Shown in pieces: positions 26,843 through 36,251 of a stretch of DNA of 64,000 bases; the stretch's first letter is position 1, and the number at the start of each line of letters is the position of its first letter. A model generated the notes under the pieces. That model worked only from the letters and a program-made list of their open reading frames with translations, searched no databases and had not been told where the DNA came from. Made by a program: the position numbers and the translations under genes. The DNA is taken from positions 49,733-113,732 of the forward strand of contig NZ_BNDS01000017.1 in NCBI RefSeq assembly GCF_014656545.1. The letters are read 5' to 3'. The stretch comes from Neobacillus kokaensis. GTDB lineage: Bacteria; Bacillota; Bacilli; Bacillales; Cytobacillaceae.

Positions 26843-26860
26843 ATGCAAGCACCATGCCAA
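26843..26860 (-). promoter_or_regulatory. Sigma-54 (SigL) -24/-12 promoter of gntP-bdhA
   Basis: Minus strand TTGGCATGGTGCTTGCAT: GG and GC are separated by exactly 10 nt, and TGGCA/TTGCA match the -24 and -12 elements. It lies about 120 bp before the permease start. Confidence 0.88.
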
Positions 26861-26902
26861 TATGAAAAATCAATATTTACCTTCTAGGTTTTGGTTTTCT
26901 TA

Positions 26903-26986
26903 TCCAGAAATCTGGAATCGGAGCATGGCAGGTTGGTTGTAACCACTTATATCATTAGTTTTTTCTGTTGATTCCAGAATTCCGGA
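26903..26986. promoter_or_regulatory. Paired upstream activator sites for sigma-54 activator
   Basis: TCCAGA-AA-TCTGGA (26903-26916) and TCCAGA-AT-TCCGGA (26973-26986) share a 6-2-6 dyad, 70 bp apart and 43-126 bp upstream of the -24 element. A weaker third copy, TCCGGA-TT-TTTGGA, starts at 26993. This is the layout expected for an enhancer-binding protein such as the adjacent regulator. Confidence 0.7.
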
Positions 26987-27021
26987 ATGGAATCCGGATT
27001 TTTGGAAATTTGCCTTTAAGT

Positions 27022-27366
27022 AATTTCGCGGGATTTGGCTGGGATTTCGCCGATCTCGGGATTTATTTCGCCGATTTGCTAGCTAATTTCGCGGGTTTTC
27101 ACATTAATTTCGCGGATGCCGCTTTTAGCGCGCTAAAAATTACTATCTTTTTAGTTTCTAACGAGAAGAGTTCCGCCACTTTAGCTGGATTTCCGCCTAT
27201 TTCTAGATTTTTTCGCAGACTTTACTCTTAATTTCGCCGACTCTTCCGTTTTTTCGCAGACTTTACTCTTAATTACACCGACTCCTCCGTTTTTTCGCGG
27301 ACTTTACCGTTTTTTTTGCAAAATAGGCATTTTTTTTCGCGGGATTCTGAATTAATTTCGCGGATC
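27022..27366. repeat. 20-21-bp periodic array of TTTCGC(C/G)GA cores, about 14 units
   Basis: TCGC cores start at 27026, 27047, 27068, 27089 and 27110 (exactly 21 bp apart). They continue at about 27172, 27192, 27213, 27234, 27254, 27275, 27295, 27316, 27337 and 27358 in 20-21-bp steps, after a degenerate stretch near 27131-27160. The spacers are T-rich. The array fills the space between the activator sites and the regulator 3' end; no gene is supported. Confidence 0.88.
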
Positions 27367-27400
27367 TCCTCCTAATCCACATTAAACACTAGAACCTTAC

Positions 27401-28774
27401 TTATCTCTCTAGCCGATATTTCTTTATTTTTTCATATATACTCGATTTGCTAATACCGAGCGCTTTGGCCGCTTCCAGTTTATCTTGACCAAACTGCTCC
27501 AACGTCCGCCCAAGTATCCGCTTTTCGGTTTCCTCCAAAATCTCCTTTAACGACAGGTGCCCGATCAGCACTTTCGGATCGCCTGTTAAAGATTCTGGCA
27601 AGGAAGACAAGGTGATTCTTTCACCATCCGTTAGATGCACAGCCGCCTCTACTACATTTTCGAGCTCGCGTAAATTCCCGGGCCAATGATAGCGGTCAAA
27701 CACACGCCGCACTTCCTCGTCAATAGTCGTAACACGCTTCCCCGCCCGCCGCGAGATTTTTTCGAGGAAAAAATCCGTCAAGTACGGAATATCCTCCGGC
27801 CGTTCCTGTAACGGCGGAATCTTAAACGGAACCACATGAATGCGATAAAACAAGTCCTCACGGAATCGCTTCTCCTCAATCATTTTTTCCAACGGGCGAT
27901 TCGTAGCAGCAATCACCCGGACATCCACCGGAATCGGCTTCAGTGAACCAACCGGCTCCACTTCTTTTTCCTGGAGCACACGGAGCAGCTTCACCTGCAT
28001 ATTCAGAGGCATGTCCCCAATCTCATCAAGAAAAATAGTCCCCCCATGAGCCAGCACGAACTTCCCTTTCTTGCCGCCTTTTTTGGCCCCGGTAAAGGCA
28101 CCTTCTTCATAACCAAAAAGTTCAGATTCCAGCAAATGCTCCGGAATCGCACCGCAATTGACCTTAATAAACGGCTGATGACTGCGCGGGCTTAAGCAAT
28201 GAATGCTGTGGGCAAAAAGTTCCTTCCCGGTCCCGCTCTCCCCGCGAATCAATACGGAAATATCCCCCGACGCTACGCTTTTTACTTTTTCCTTTAATTC
28301 CATAATCGACGTTGATACCGTTTTAATGTCCTGCAAGGTATATTTCGCACCGCTGTTTTCATTCCAGTCCTGCAAATATGTTTGTAGCTTTGGCAGCAGG
28401 CTCTTTATATGCGAATTCATTCTATTCCATTCCTTCGTATCACGAAAAATCACCGTCCCCAACGCCCCGAACAGCTGACCGTTTGAAAAAAGCGGAATGC
28501 GGTTGGCAATCATATAATTTCCTTTAATGTACTGAAGGTCGGCAATTTCCTCCTTCCCCGTCCGTGCCACGATATGCATCCTTGAATTTTCGATGACCTC
28601 TGTCACATGGCGGCCAAGCGCCTCCCCCTTCTCAATCTCAAGAAACTGACAATAATTTTGATTGATATAAACAATCCTGCCCTCCGTATCAACCACCACA
28701 ATCCACTCATACGCACAATCAATAATCGTCTCTAGAATCTCATTTTTATACAGCACATCCATTCCGTTCAGCAT
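27401..28774 (-). CDS. Sigma-54-dependent transcriptional activator (PAS, AAA+, Fis HTH)
   Basis: 457 residues from ATG 28774 (MLNGMDVLYKNEIL; GGGGGTG upstream). Domains: PAS sensor (about 20-110), AAA+ core with Walker A GESGTGKE, the sigma-54-contacting GAFTGA loop and Walker B GGTIFLDEIGDMP, and a C-terminal Fis-type helix-turn-helix (DKLEAAKALGISKSSIYEKI). It hydrolyses ATP to open SigL-bound promoters. It is adjacent and in the same direction as gntP-bdhA, whose upstream region carries both a -24/-12 promoter and paired dyads, so it is almost certainly their activator. The PAS ligand is unknown. Confidence 0.92.
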   Translation of the reverse strand: MLNGMDVLYKNEILETIIDCAYEWIVVVDTEGRIVYINQNYCQFLEIEKGEALGRHVTEVIENSRMHIVARTGKEEIADLQYIKGNYMIANRIPLFSNGQLFGALGTVIFRDTKEWNRMNSHIKSLLPKLQTYLQDWNENSGAKYTLQDIKTVSTSIMELKEKVKSVASGDISVLIRGESGTGKELFAHSIHCLSPRSHQPFIKVNCGAIPEHLLESELFGYEEGAFTGAKKGGKKGKFVLAHGGTIFLDEIGDMPLNMQVKLLRVLQEKEVEPVGSLKPIPVDVRVIAATNRPLEKMIEEKRFREDLFYRIHVVPFKIPPLQERPEDIPYLTDFFLEKISRRAGKRVTTIDEEVRRVFDRYHWPGNLRELENVVEAAVHLTDGERITLSSLPESLTGDPKVLIGHLSLKEILEETEKRILGRTLEQFGQDKLEAAKALGISKSSIYEKIKKYRLER

Positions 28775-28892
28775 CCTAACACCCCCATCTCCTTCTATCA
28801 TATGTAACATTGAAATCTAGTAGAAGCATGAGGTACATTTCTAGTGCTTCCTTATATAAAAGGAAGAACCGTCCCGCATGATTCAAACACAA

Positions 28893-28923
28893 AAAAGGAA
28901 GCATGCGGTTCATGCTTCCTTTT
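28893..28923. terminator. Bidirectional terminator hairpin
   Basis: Perfect 13-bp stem AAAAGGAAGCATG (28893-28905) with CATGCTTCCTTTT (28911-28923), loop 5 nt. It follows the Big2 protein stop. A GAACCGTCCC half-repeat lies just outside, at 28866. Confidence 0.8.
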
Positions 28924-28927
28924 GATA

Positions 28928-31018
28928 CTATTTCTTTGTAAAAACTACCCTGTCTAGACCGGAAATCATGATGCGGTCGCCTGTTTTAAGTGTAGTGGTT
29001 ACGCTTGTGACACCGAAGTAGTCGGGTTTATTTGTGAGGATTTCATTTACTAGTAAATTGCTTCCTCTTTCAATGATTAAATTGCCAGACTCACTGGTGG
29101 TGGTGATTCTATATCTTCCGGGATTGATATCTTTCCCGACTGTCCAGTAACCGGAGTGTAATGTATTAGATTTAACATTCTTGACGCGGGTAAACTGCAC
29201 ACTGTTTAATCCCAAGATTTCAATGCTGTCGCCTGCTTTGATATCCGTTGTTACAACCGTTACGCCAAATCCATCATCCTCACTTGAAAGAATTTCATTT
29301 ACAAAACGGTCCGTTCCCATACCAATAAATAAGTTTCCGCTTCCGTAATTCGTCGTAATTTTATACCGCCCTGCCGGTAAATCACTACCTGCTTTCCATT
29401 TACCCGCGCTTAAACTTTTTACGTAAGGAACTGTAATCTTGACGGTAGCTTTCTTACCGTTTGTGGTAGCTGCTGTTATAGTGGCGGTTCCAGCTCCTAC
29501 AGCTGTTACTTTTCCTTTGCTGTCAACCTTCGCCACTTTGGTATTCGAAGACTTCCACTTCAAGGTTTTATTCGTAGTATTGCTTGGACTTACCGTTGCC
29601 TTTAAATTGTAGGTTTTTCCTTTGCTAAGTGTAATAGACGTCTTGCTGACCTTAACCGCTTTTGCCGCTACCGGAGGGGTAACAGTTACTTTTACTGAAG
29701 CTGCCTTCGCCCCCTTCACCGTTGCTGTTATAATCGCAGTACCTTTTTTCTTGCAGGTTACTTTCCCTTTACTATCCACTGTGGCAATCTTTGTATTAGA
29801 GGATTTCCACTTTACCGTTTTATCCATACTGTCGGACGGAGAAACAACCGCTGTCAATGTTACGGTTTTACCCGCGGTGACTGATACTTTCGTTTTAGTT
29901 ACTTTTACTGTTTTTGTAGCAACTTTAACGGTTACTTTTTTAAAAACTTTCGTATTATCAGCTGCCGTTGCTGTAATGACTGCGGTTCCGTTCGCAATCC
30001 CTTTAATGTTGCCATTGGCATCCACTGTGGCTGCTTTTGTATTTGAAGTTTTCCATAGAACTGTTTTATTCGCTGCATCAGCCGGAGTGATTGCAGCCGT
30101 TACCTTTACAGTTTGATTTTTCGTAATGTTTAGCGCCGACTTACTTAATTTTAAGCCAGTTGGGACGACTTTTGTCACTGTCACCGGGATAGTTTTAGTA
30201 ATGGCTGGAGCACCCTTAGCTGTTACGGTAATGGTAGTACTGCCCACCTTTAGTGCGTTTACATTGCCATTAGTATCCACTGTTGCGATTTCTGGATTGG
30301 CGCTCGTCCAGCTGATGCCCTTATTAATCGCTGTCGAAGGCTGAACAGTTGCGATTAAACGTGCAGTTCGGTTCACCATTAGGGACAAGCTTGACTTGTT
30401 GACCGTAATACTTTGAGGGACAAGGATTTTTTCCTTTAAACTGAGTGTCCCTCTGAGCGATGAAATATAAACTTTGTCACCGTTTGAAAGCTTATAATCA
30501 AAAGGTTCATCATCGGAATACAGACTAAAGTAATCTTTTTCAGCATTGTTACTATCTAAAATTGTGAAATACGCTGAATCATAGTCATCCTCAGGGTGAT
30601 TCAACTGAACAGTATACGTTCCTGCAGGGAGATCTGAACCCACTTCATAAAACCCGGCCGAAATATTTTTCAAATCTACTGCCGCGATTGTCTGTGCCGT
30701 AATGTTGGCTGCATCATAATCTAGGTAGACTTCGATTTCATCCCCGTTTTTCAAACTTGCTGTGAATTGATTAAGAGAAAATAGATTATCACTAAGCGTT
30801 TCGTAAATTAAACTATTAGACCCTCTAGTAATTGAGATTGATGCTGAACCTTCTGAAATACTAAACTTTGTTAATCCAGCGGTAATTTCCTTCCCTACCG
30901 TGTATGTACCGTCGCCAAATGAATACGTTCCGCTAGCCTGCACCTTCCCCCCCGAAGCTAAAGAGAGTAACAGCATCATGATCACTATTACTTTAAAAAA
31001 CCCATTCTTCTTCTTCAT
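28928..31018 (-). CDS. Secreted protein with four Big2 (Ig-like) domains and a repeated beta module
   Basis: About 696 residues from ATG 31018 (MKKKNGFFKVIVIMMLLLSL), chosen for GGGAAGGG upstream. The signal peptide is followed by two modules of the type GSDLPAGTYTV (about residues 25-190), four Big_2 domains (about 200-535; repeated VKWKSSNTKIATVDSKGKVT pattern), and two more C-terminal modules (GKWKAGSDLPAGRYKI, GYWTVGKDINPGRYRI). No catalytic domain, LPXTG or SLH anchor is seen. It is likely an extracellular cell-surface or matrix protein. The function is unknown. High internal identity of the Big2 repeats implies recent duplication. Confidence 0.82.
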   Translation of the reverse strand: MKKKNGFFKVIVIMMLLLSLASGGKVQASGTYSFGDGTYTVGKEITAGLTKFSISEGSASISITRGSNSLIYETLSDNLFSLNQFTASLKNGDEIEVYLDYDAANITAQTIAAVDLKNISAGFYEVGSDLPAGTYTVQLNHPEDDYDSAYFTILDSNNAEKDYFSLYSDDEPFDYKLSNGDKVYISSLRGTLSLKEKILVPQSITVNKSSLSLMVNRTARLIATVQPSTAINKGISWTSANPEIATVDTNGNVNALKVGSTTITVTAKGAPAITKTIPVTVTKVVPTGLKLSKSALNITKNQTVKVTAAITPADAANKTVLWKTSNTKAATVDANGNIKGIANGTAVITATAADNTKVFKKVTVKVATKTVKVTKTKVSVTAGKTVTLTAVVSPSDSMDKTVKWKSSNTKIATVDSKGKVTCKKKGTAIITATVKGAKAASVKVTVTPPVAAKAVKVSKTSITLSKGKTYNLKATVSPSNTTNKTLKWKSSNTKVAKVDSKGKVTAVGAGTATITAATTNGKKATVKITVPYVKSLSAGKWKAGSDLPAGRYKITTNYGSGNLFIGMGTDRFVNEILSSEDDGFGVTVVTTDIKAGDSIEILGLNSVQFTRVKNVKSNTLHSGYWTVGKDINPGRYRITTTSESGNLIIERGSNLLVNEILTNKPDYFGVTSVTTTLKTGDRIMISGLDRVVFTKK

Positions 31019-31216
31019 ACTTAACCCTTCCCTCATTTTCCATTTAATAACATGGTTTATAGATACATAATACCTATTTCCAATCTATAAATATAGTACT
31101 TTTTAACTGAAATGACAGAAAAAAATTTATCACGACAGATACAAAAAGCCAAAGAGTTTGAAGCACAGAGAAGGTTCTCCTTTCTCCCTTTTTGGGAAGC
31201 AGAGGAACCGTCCTAT

Positions 31217-31242
31217 GTTTCGTTACAAATTATACTGGGTAC
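31217..31242 (+). promoter_or_regulatory. SigB general-stress promoter of katE
   Basis: GTTTCG (31217-31222), 14-nt spacer, GGGTAC (31237-31242), close to the SigB consensus GTTTAA-N12-15-GGGTAT. It lies 43 bp before the catalase ATG. Confidence 0.8.
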
Positions 31243-31284
31243 TTAATGAACTAATATGGTTTCTTTAGGAGGGTACCCCAAGAG

Positions 31285-33291
31285 ATGGAAAATAAAAAGC
31301 TAGAGCAGTTACAGAAGTATACAATAAATAACGAGGAAAAGGCTGGTTTAACGACGAACCAGGGACTTAAAATGGCGGAGGATGAATTTTCATTGAAGGC
31401 TGGAGAACGCGGGCCGACTTTAATGGAGGATTTTCATTTCCGCGAAAAAATGACCCATTTTGACCATGAACGGATTCCGGAGCGCGTTGTTCATGCCCGC
31501 GGTGTAGGGGCTCATGGTATTTTTCAGCTTTACGAATCGTTAGCAGATTATACAAAAGCTGATTTTCTTACTGATCCCTCAAAAACAACACCTGTATTTG
31601 TTCGTTTTTCGACCGTCCAGGGCTCAAGGGGCTCAAGCGATACAGTCCGTGATGTCCGCGGATTTGCGACTAAATTTTATACAGATGAGGGCAATTTTGA
31701 TTTGGTCGGAAATAATATGCCCGTATTTTTTATTCAGGATGCCATTAAGTTTCCTGATTTTGTCCATGCTGTTAAACCTGAGCCGCATAACGAAATCCCC
31801 CAAGGAGCCAGCGCTCATGATACCTTTTGGGATTTTATCGGGCAGAATCCGGAAAGCGCCCATATGGTCATGTGGCATATGAGTGACCGTGCGATCCCTC
31901 GGAGTTTACGGATGATGGAAGGCTTCGGGGTTCATACATTCCGCCTGATCAATGCTGACGGACAGGCACATTTTGTGAAGTTCCACTGGAAGCCTGCCCT
32001 AGGTGTTCATTCATTAGTCTGGGATGAAGCCCAGCGGATTGCCGGGAAAAATCCGGACTTCCACCGTCAGGATTTATATGAAGCGATTGAAAAAGGGGAT
32101 TTTCCGGAATGGGAACTTGGATTGCAATTAATCCCAGAAGAGGATGAACATAAATTTGATTTTGATATTTTAGATCCGACAAAATTATGGCCGGAAGAAG
32201 AGGTCCCTGTGAAAATTGTCGGTAAAATGACGTTGAATCGTAATGTCGATAACTTCTTTGCCGAAACAGAGCAAGTCGCATTCCACCCAGGACATGTCGT
32301 GCCGGGAATTGATTTTTCGAATGACCCGCTTCTGCAGGGACGGTTATTCTCGTATACGGATACACAGCTGTCACGGCTGGGCGGCCCAAATTTCCACCAG
32401 ATTCCGATTAATCAGCCGGTCTGCCCATTCCATAATAATCAGCGGGATGGCATGCACCAAATGAACATTCATCATGGTCAAACAAGCTATCATCGCAACG
32501 GACTAAATGCCAATCAGCCTAAGCCGGTTCCAGCTGACCAGGGAGGCTACGAGCATTATCAAGAGAAAATCGACGGCCGGAAAATCAGAGGCCGCAGCGA
32601 GAGTTTTCGTGATTTTTACTCGCAGGCTAAATTATTTTATAACAGCCTCTCCCCTTTTGAACAGCGTCATCTAAAAGATGCCTTAAGCTTTGAACTCGGC
32701 AAGTGTAAATCAGATGCGGTTAAGGCAAATGCGGTTGCGCTTCTCAATCATATTGACCGCGAATTGGCAGAAGAAACAGCGGAAAATATCGGTGCACCGA
32801 TCCCTAAAGAAAATTGCGAAGTAACTTCTTCGAAAAAATCGCCCGCGCTCAGCATGGTTAATACCATCAGTAAACCAGATACAAAAAGTGTTGCCATCCT
32901 CCTGAACGGGGAACCTGATGTTGAATTGTTAACAACCTGGCTGGGGACTTTCGCCAAGCATAAGATCAATTACAGTATTGTAGATAAAAAGCTTCGTAGC
33001 TTAAATCAAACCGTAAAAGTGACAGATACGTACGAAACGACCGATTCCAGCCTGTTTGACGCAGCACTGCTCATTAGCAGCGAGCCCATTATTCAAACAC
33101 CTGCGCTGGAATTCATTCAAACCACTTACAAACATTACAAGCCATTAGCCGTCTCCCTCAGCAATCCAAACGCATTGGAGGGGAGCCGCATCAACCTGGA
33201 AGGACCAGGCATCTACCACATAATAACCAGCACTATCCAGCCCTTTATTGAAGGCATTGCCGAAGGCCGGTTCTGGAACCGGATGCTATAA
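31285..33291 (+). CDS. katE: Large-subunit catalase (HPII / KatE type)
   Basis: 668 residues, the long clade-2 form: the catalase core plus a C-terminal flavodoxin/class-I-glutaminase-like domain (about 520-668, [15 protein letters not shown]). Active-site residues are visible: His70 (RVVHARG), Asn143 ([11 protein letters not shown]) and the proximal Tyr in [16 protein letters not shown]. It degrades hydrogen peroxide in the cytoplasm. RBS AGGAGGG precedes the ATG. The SigB promoter agrees with general-stress control of katE in B. subtilis. A hairpin repeat starts 8 bp after the stop. Confidence 0.95.
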   Translation: MENKKLEQLQKYTINNEEKAGLTTNQGLKMAEDEFSLKAGERGPTLMEDFHFREKMTHFDHERIPERVVHARGVGAHGIFQLYESLADYTKADFLTDPSKTTPVFVRFSTVQGSRGSSDTVRDVRGFATKFYTDEGNFDLVGNNMPVFFIQDAIKFPDFVHAVKPEPHNEIPQGASAHDTFWDFIGQNPESAHMVMWHMSDRAIPRSLRMMEGFGVHTFRLINADGQAHFVKFHWKPALGVHSLVWDEAQRIAGKNPDFHRQDLYEAIEKGDFPEWELGLQLIPEEDEHKFDFDILDPTKLWPEEEVPVKIVGKMTLNRNVDNFFAETEQVAFHPGHVVPGIDFSNDPLLQGRLFSYTDTQLSRLGGPNFHQIPINQPVCPFHNNQRDGMHQMNIHHGQTSYHRNGLNANQPKPVPADQGGYEHYQEKIDGRKIRGRSESFRDFYSQAKLFYNSLSPFEQRHLKDALSFELGKCKSDAVKANAVALLNHIDRELAEETAENIGAPIPKENCEVTSSKKSPALSMVNTISKPDTKSVAILLNGEPDVELLTTWLGTFAKHKINYSIVDKKLRSLNQTVKVTDTYETTDSSLFDAALLISSEPIIQTPALEFIQTTYKHYKPLAVSLSNPNALEGSRINLEGPGIYHIITSTIQPFIEGIAEGRFWNRML

Positions 33292-33298
33292 ATAATAA

Positions 33299-33348
33299 AT
33301 GGGGACATTCCTTCTGTTTCATTAATGATACAGAAGGAACGTCCCCAT
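33299..33348. terminator. GGGGAC-type hairpin between convergent genes
   Basis: ATGGGGACATTCCTTCTGT (33299-33317) pairs with ACAGAAGGAACGTCCCCAT (33330-33348) with one mismatch. It sits between the katE stop and the stop of the convergent membrane protein, and belongs to the dispersed GGGACG hairpin family. Confidence 0.75.
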
Positions 33349-33352
33349 ATTG

Positions 33353-33841
33353 TTATTGCCCTGAGATCATTAGGCCGATTTGTGATAGGGTGGCGCTGCC
33401 GACATAGATGCCGATGAAGACGAAGACCGCAACGATAGCCACTTTCCAAGAGGTTTTTCGCAAGTCGGCCAGGCGGTCAACGACTGAGATTCCGGCAAAT
33501 GTAAGAATCGGCGTCGTGATTGACAAGAAATCCACCGCGCTAATGGCTTTGACAAATGTATCGGACATCAAACATAATACTAACGAAGTAATTGATACCC
33601 AGCCTAATACAGGGAAGTTTTTAATAAAACCGATGGGTTGTTTCTTGGCCAATTCAGAAATAATAATCCCTATTACTGAAAACAGCCAAAGCGTAAGCAG
33701 ACCCCAAATGGTCATTGATGAAATCGGTGCTGCGTCCGGATTTTTCAACAGCTTAATCTGTTGCGTAAATAAAATCAATGCCACACTCAATAGTACTACT
33801 AAAGCATATTTTGCATACTTATTTATGCCGTTTGTTTCCAT
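33353..33841 (-). CDS. Small membrane protein paired with DUF3100 protein
   Basis: 162 residues with about five membrane helices and an N-terminal METNGINKYAKYALVVL start preceded by AAAAGGTGAT. It overlaps the DUF3100 gene by 19 bp in another frame, so it is translationally coupled. I do not recognise a named domain. Its size and helices would fit the second half of a two-part transporter whose first half is the DUF3100 protein. Whether this is a natural two-gene unit or a split gene cannot be decided here, but the good RBS favours the former. Confidence 0.7.
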   Translation of the reverse strand: METNGINKYAKYALVVLLSVALILFTQQIKLLKNPDAAPISSMTIWGLLTLWLFSVIGIIISELAKKQPIGFIKNFPVLGWVSITSLVLCLMSDTFVKAISAVDFLSITTPILTFAGISVVDRLADLRKTSWKVAIVAVFVFIGIYVGSATLSQIGLMISGQ

Positions 33842-34635
33842 GACTTATCACCTTTTCCTCTCACCAATAATTTGTACATGAATGTCTGCAATGGCACTGC
33901 ACAGAATACCATTACGAAGGTTCCGATAAAGCTAGACAGCAATTGACTGGCAGATGCATAAGCAATAATCGTTTTTGCCTTGTCAGGAATTGTCGCTGCT
34001 AATGACGATGAAGCTGCCGTCATCATACTTCCAGAACCCATACCGGATGCCATCGCTAATGCCTCGACTCGGTACCCAAAATGCAATAGCACAGGGGCTA
34101 CAATACTGAAGAACACAGCACCAAAGATGGTTCCAATAATGTATAACGATAAAACACCGCGCCCTTCATCCGAATCCAGCGTATATTTTTCCGAAATGTA
34201 AGCTAATTCCCCTTCACGTCCTAATCCTAGTGTCGAACCAATCGCTTCACGTCGTAACCCTAGGAAAATCGCGACAGGCAGTCCTAATAGTATGGTTCCC
34301 AAATGACCAAATTCTTGAATTAAAAAGATCCAGCCGATGGATAAAATCTCCTGAAGCTTCGGTGCAACGTCTGCACCATATCGAGCCATTAGCGGCAGCA
34401 TGATAAAAATCAAATACTTGCTGGCAAACGTAACATTTTTTTCACTGTAGATCTTTTTAACAATGCCTTTTCGAAAAATGCCAAACCCGAGCACCATCGA
34501 AATTAAAATCGCAAACACAAGCGGCAATAAATTAATTGAAATCGGACCGAGCGGAATGCTTTGAAAGCCGATCATTTCAGCCGCAGTAATGACAAGGAGT
34601 GCAAAAATTAGTAATAAAATAAAGTTGAATTTCAT
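33823..34635 (-). CDS. DUF3100-domain membrane protein
   Basis: 270 residues with about seven membrane helices. The start MKFNFILLLIFALLVITAAE and the segments IPLGPISINLLPLVFA and ALAMASGMGSGSMMTAASSS fit DUF3100 proteins, an uncharacterised integral-membrane family often found beside M20 amidohydrolases. RBS AGGAG precedes the ATG. It lies 12 bp downstream of an M20 amidohydrolase and overlaps another membrane gene. I infer a transporter for the amidohydrolase substrate; the substrate is unknown. Confidence 0.75.
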   Translation of the reverse strand: MKFNFILLLIFALLVITAAEMIGFQSIPLGPISINLLPLVFAILISMVLGFGIFRKGIVKKIYSEKNVTFASKYLIFIMLPLMARYGADVAPKLQEILSIGWIFLIQEFGHLGTILLGLPVAIFLGLRREAIGSTLGLGREGELAYISEKYTLDSDEGRGVLSLYIIGTIFGAVFFSIVAPVLLHFGYRVEALAMASGMGSGSMMTAASSSLAATIPDKAKTIIAYASASQLLSSFIGTFVMVFCAVPLQTFMYKLLVRGKGDKSWKQTA

Positions 34636-34647
34636 CGTTGTTTGCTC

Positions 34648-35904
34648 CTATTCGTTAATAGATTGAATCAAATTTTCATAGTCTTTATAAGAACGCTTGT
34701 ACAGCTTTTCTTGATCAATTTTTCCATTCATTACTTCAAAGACCTGTGCCAAAAATCTTGGGAAGATTTCAAAAATATATTCCGGATCAATATCAATGAA
34801 GTCATCTCCGTGAATCGTCCCGGTAAAACCGCTGTAGCCGATTTGAATGCATGGGAACATGTATGAAAGATCGCCAATATCGCCTGCAGCACTGATCGGC
34901 GTATCTTTACGGATAGCAGTGATTTCCTGATTTTTTTCAAAAGCATCAACCACAAACTCTGTCAGGTAACGATCCTGTTTAAACGGCAGGTAGCCCATTT
35001 GCGTTTTAATCGTCACTTCGCCTTGTAATGCCATGGCGCTTCCTTTTGCGGCATCATCCATTTTGGAAGCTGCTTCCTTCATATATTCGACCGATTGTGT
35101 CCTTAAGTCACTTCCAACTGTAATCTGGTTTGGCACAACATTTGTCGACATATCCGATTCCATTACAATTGGATTGATTCGGACCATTTCCGAGTCCTTC
35201 AGCTGCTGACGGGCAAGTCCTAATGCCACGTTAAATAATGTGGACATGCTGTAGGCGTTTTTCGCTGAGAATGGATCAAAACCGGCATGTGTTGCTTTCC
35301 CGTGGAAGGTATATTTTTTATATAAGAATCCAGCAAGATCACAGTTGACTTCGATTGTCCGCTCTGGAAATTCGCCGCCCATGGCATGGACACAGATCCC
35401 GACATCGATATCATCGAACACACCCAATTTCATCGCTTCCGGCTTGCCGCCATAATAGGAGATTTCCTCTTTGTGCAAAAGCTCGTCGCGGTAGGCTAAA
35501 TCCAAGTACTCCTCAGCCGGTACAAAAATAAACGATAGATTAAAATCATAGTTTTGATGGGACCCAGTTTGAATGAAGTAGTTATATAGGGCCAAGGCAA
35601 TCGCAACCTGCGTATAGTGACCGCAGTTATGAGCCGCGCCTGTAGACTTATCCGACCATTGGTGTGACGGGGCATAAACCGCATCAAGCTCCGCGATAAA
35701 AGCAATTGTGAACGGTTTATCGTTACTTAGCGTTGTCTTTAAACCCGTTTTGCTGAATTCCTCCAGTTTAATTTGAGGATTTACTTTCTTCAAAAAGTCG
35801 ATAACTGATTGTTTTGTTTTATATTCCTTATATCCAAGCTCCGGGTTCGCAAAAATTGTTCTTGCAATCTCGTGAATTTCTGCGTACTGCTCCTTGAAGA
35901 TCAT
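34648..35904 (-). CDS. M20-family amidohydrolase (AbgB / aminoacylase-like)
   Basis: 418 residues from ATG 35904 (MIFKEQYAEIHEIA; AGGAG seven bases upstream). M20D features: NPELGYKEYKT, AELDAVYAP (metal/catalytic Asp region), GAAHNCGHYTQ (metal His), FVPAEEYLD (catalytic and metal Glu pair), HAMGG, and the dimerisation-domain GKATHAGFDP. Such enzymes remove acyl or aryl-amide groups from amino acids or peptides (for example p-aminobenzoyl-glutamate). It is the first gene of a three-gene unit with two membrane proteins, a plausible uptake-and-hydrolysis module. The exact substrate cannot be told. Confidence 0.85.
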   Translation of the reverse strand: MIFKEQYAEIHEIARTIFANPELGYKEYKTKQSVIDFLKKVNPQIKLEEFSKTGLKTTLSNDKPFTIAFIAELDAVYAPSHQWSDKSTGAAHNCGHYTQVAIALALYNYFIQTGSHQNYDFNLSFIFVPAEEYLDLAYRDELLHKEEISYYGGKPEAMKLGVFDDIDVGICVHAMGGEFPERTIEVNCDLAGFLYKKYTFHGKATHAGFDPFSAKNAYSMSTLFNVALGLARQQLKDSEMVRINPIVMESDMSTNVVPNQITVGSDLRTQSVEYMKEAASKMDDAAKGSAMALQGEVTIKTQMGYLPFKQDRYLTEFVVDAFEKNQEITAIRKDTPISAAGDIGDLSYMFPCIQIGYSGFTGTIHGDDFIDIDPEYIFEIFPRFLAQVFEVMNGKIDQEKLYKRSYKDYENLIQSINE

Positions 35905-36113
35905 ATTTCCACTCCTATTTTTCGACAATTTTCACTATTTCATCTTAAGGGTAACGAAAGATTTAGTCAATACAAAACACGAACAATTTCTTAATAAACA
36001 AATATTTCCTTCGCAAATCACGAACAATACATGAAATTCGAAAGGATTCTTACGTTATTTGGAAAAACAGCTAAAGTTCTTGTGTTTTTTGTGGTGAGTT
36101 ACGAACCGATATA

Positions 36114-36175
36114 ATGTGTAGATATCCTTAAAAAAGCGCAGATATTGTCGCAATTTGCGTAGATATCTTTAACAG
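36114..36175. repeat. Short 21-bp periodic repeat, GCGYAGATAT type
   Basis: GTGTAGATAT (36116), GCGCAGATAT (36136) and GCGTAGATAT (36157) are 20 and 21 bp apart. They share the GCAGATAT core with a pair at 58464. This lies in the 347-bp gap before the YdhR-type gene, which holds no other supported gene. Confidence 0.65.
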
Positions 36176-36251
36176 AGAGCAGAGAACCGTCCGCATGCTT
36201 CTATTAGATCTATGTGATAATATTAGTAAAACACAATAGGAGGTAGTTATC

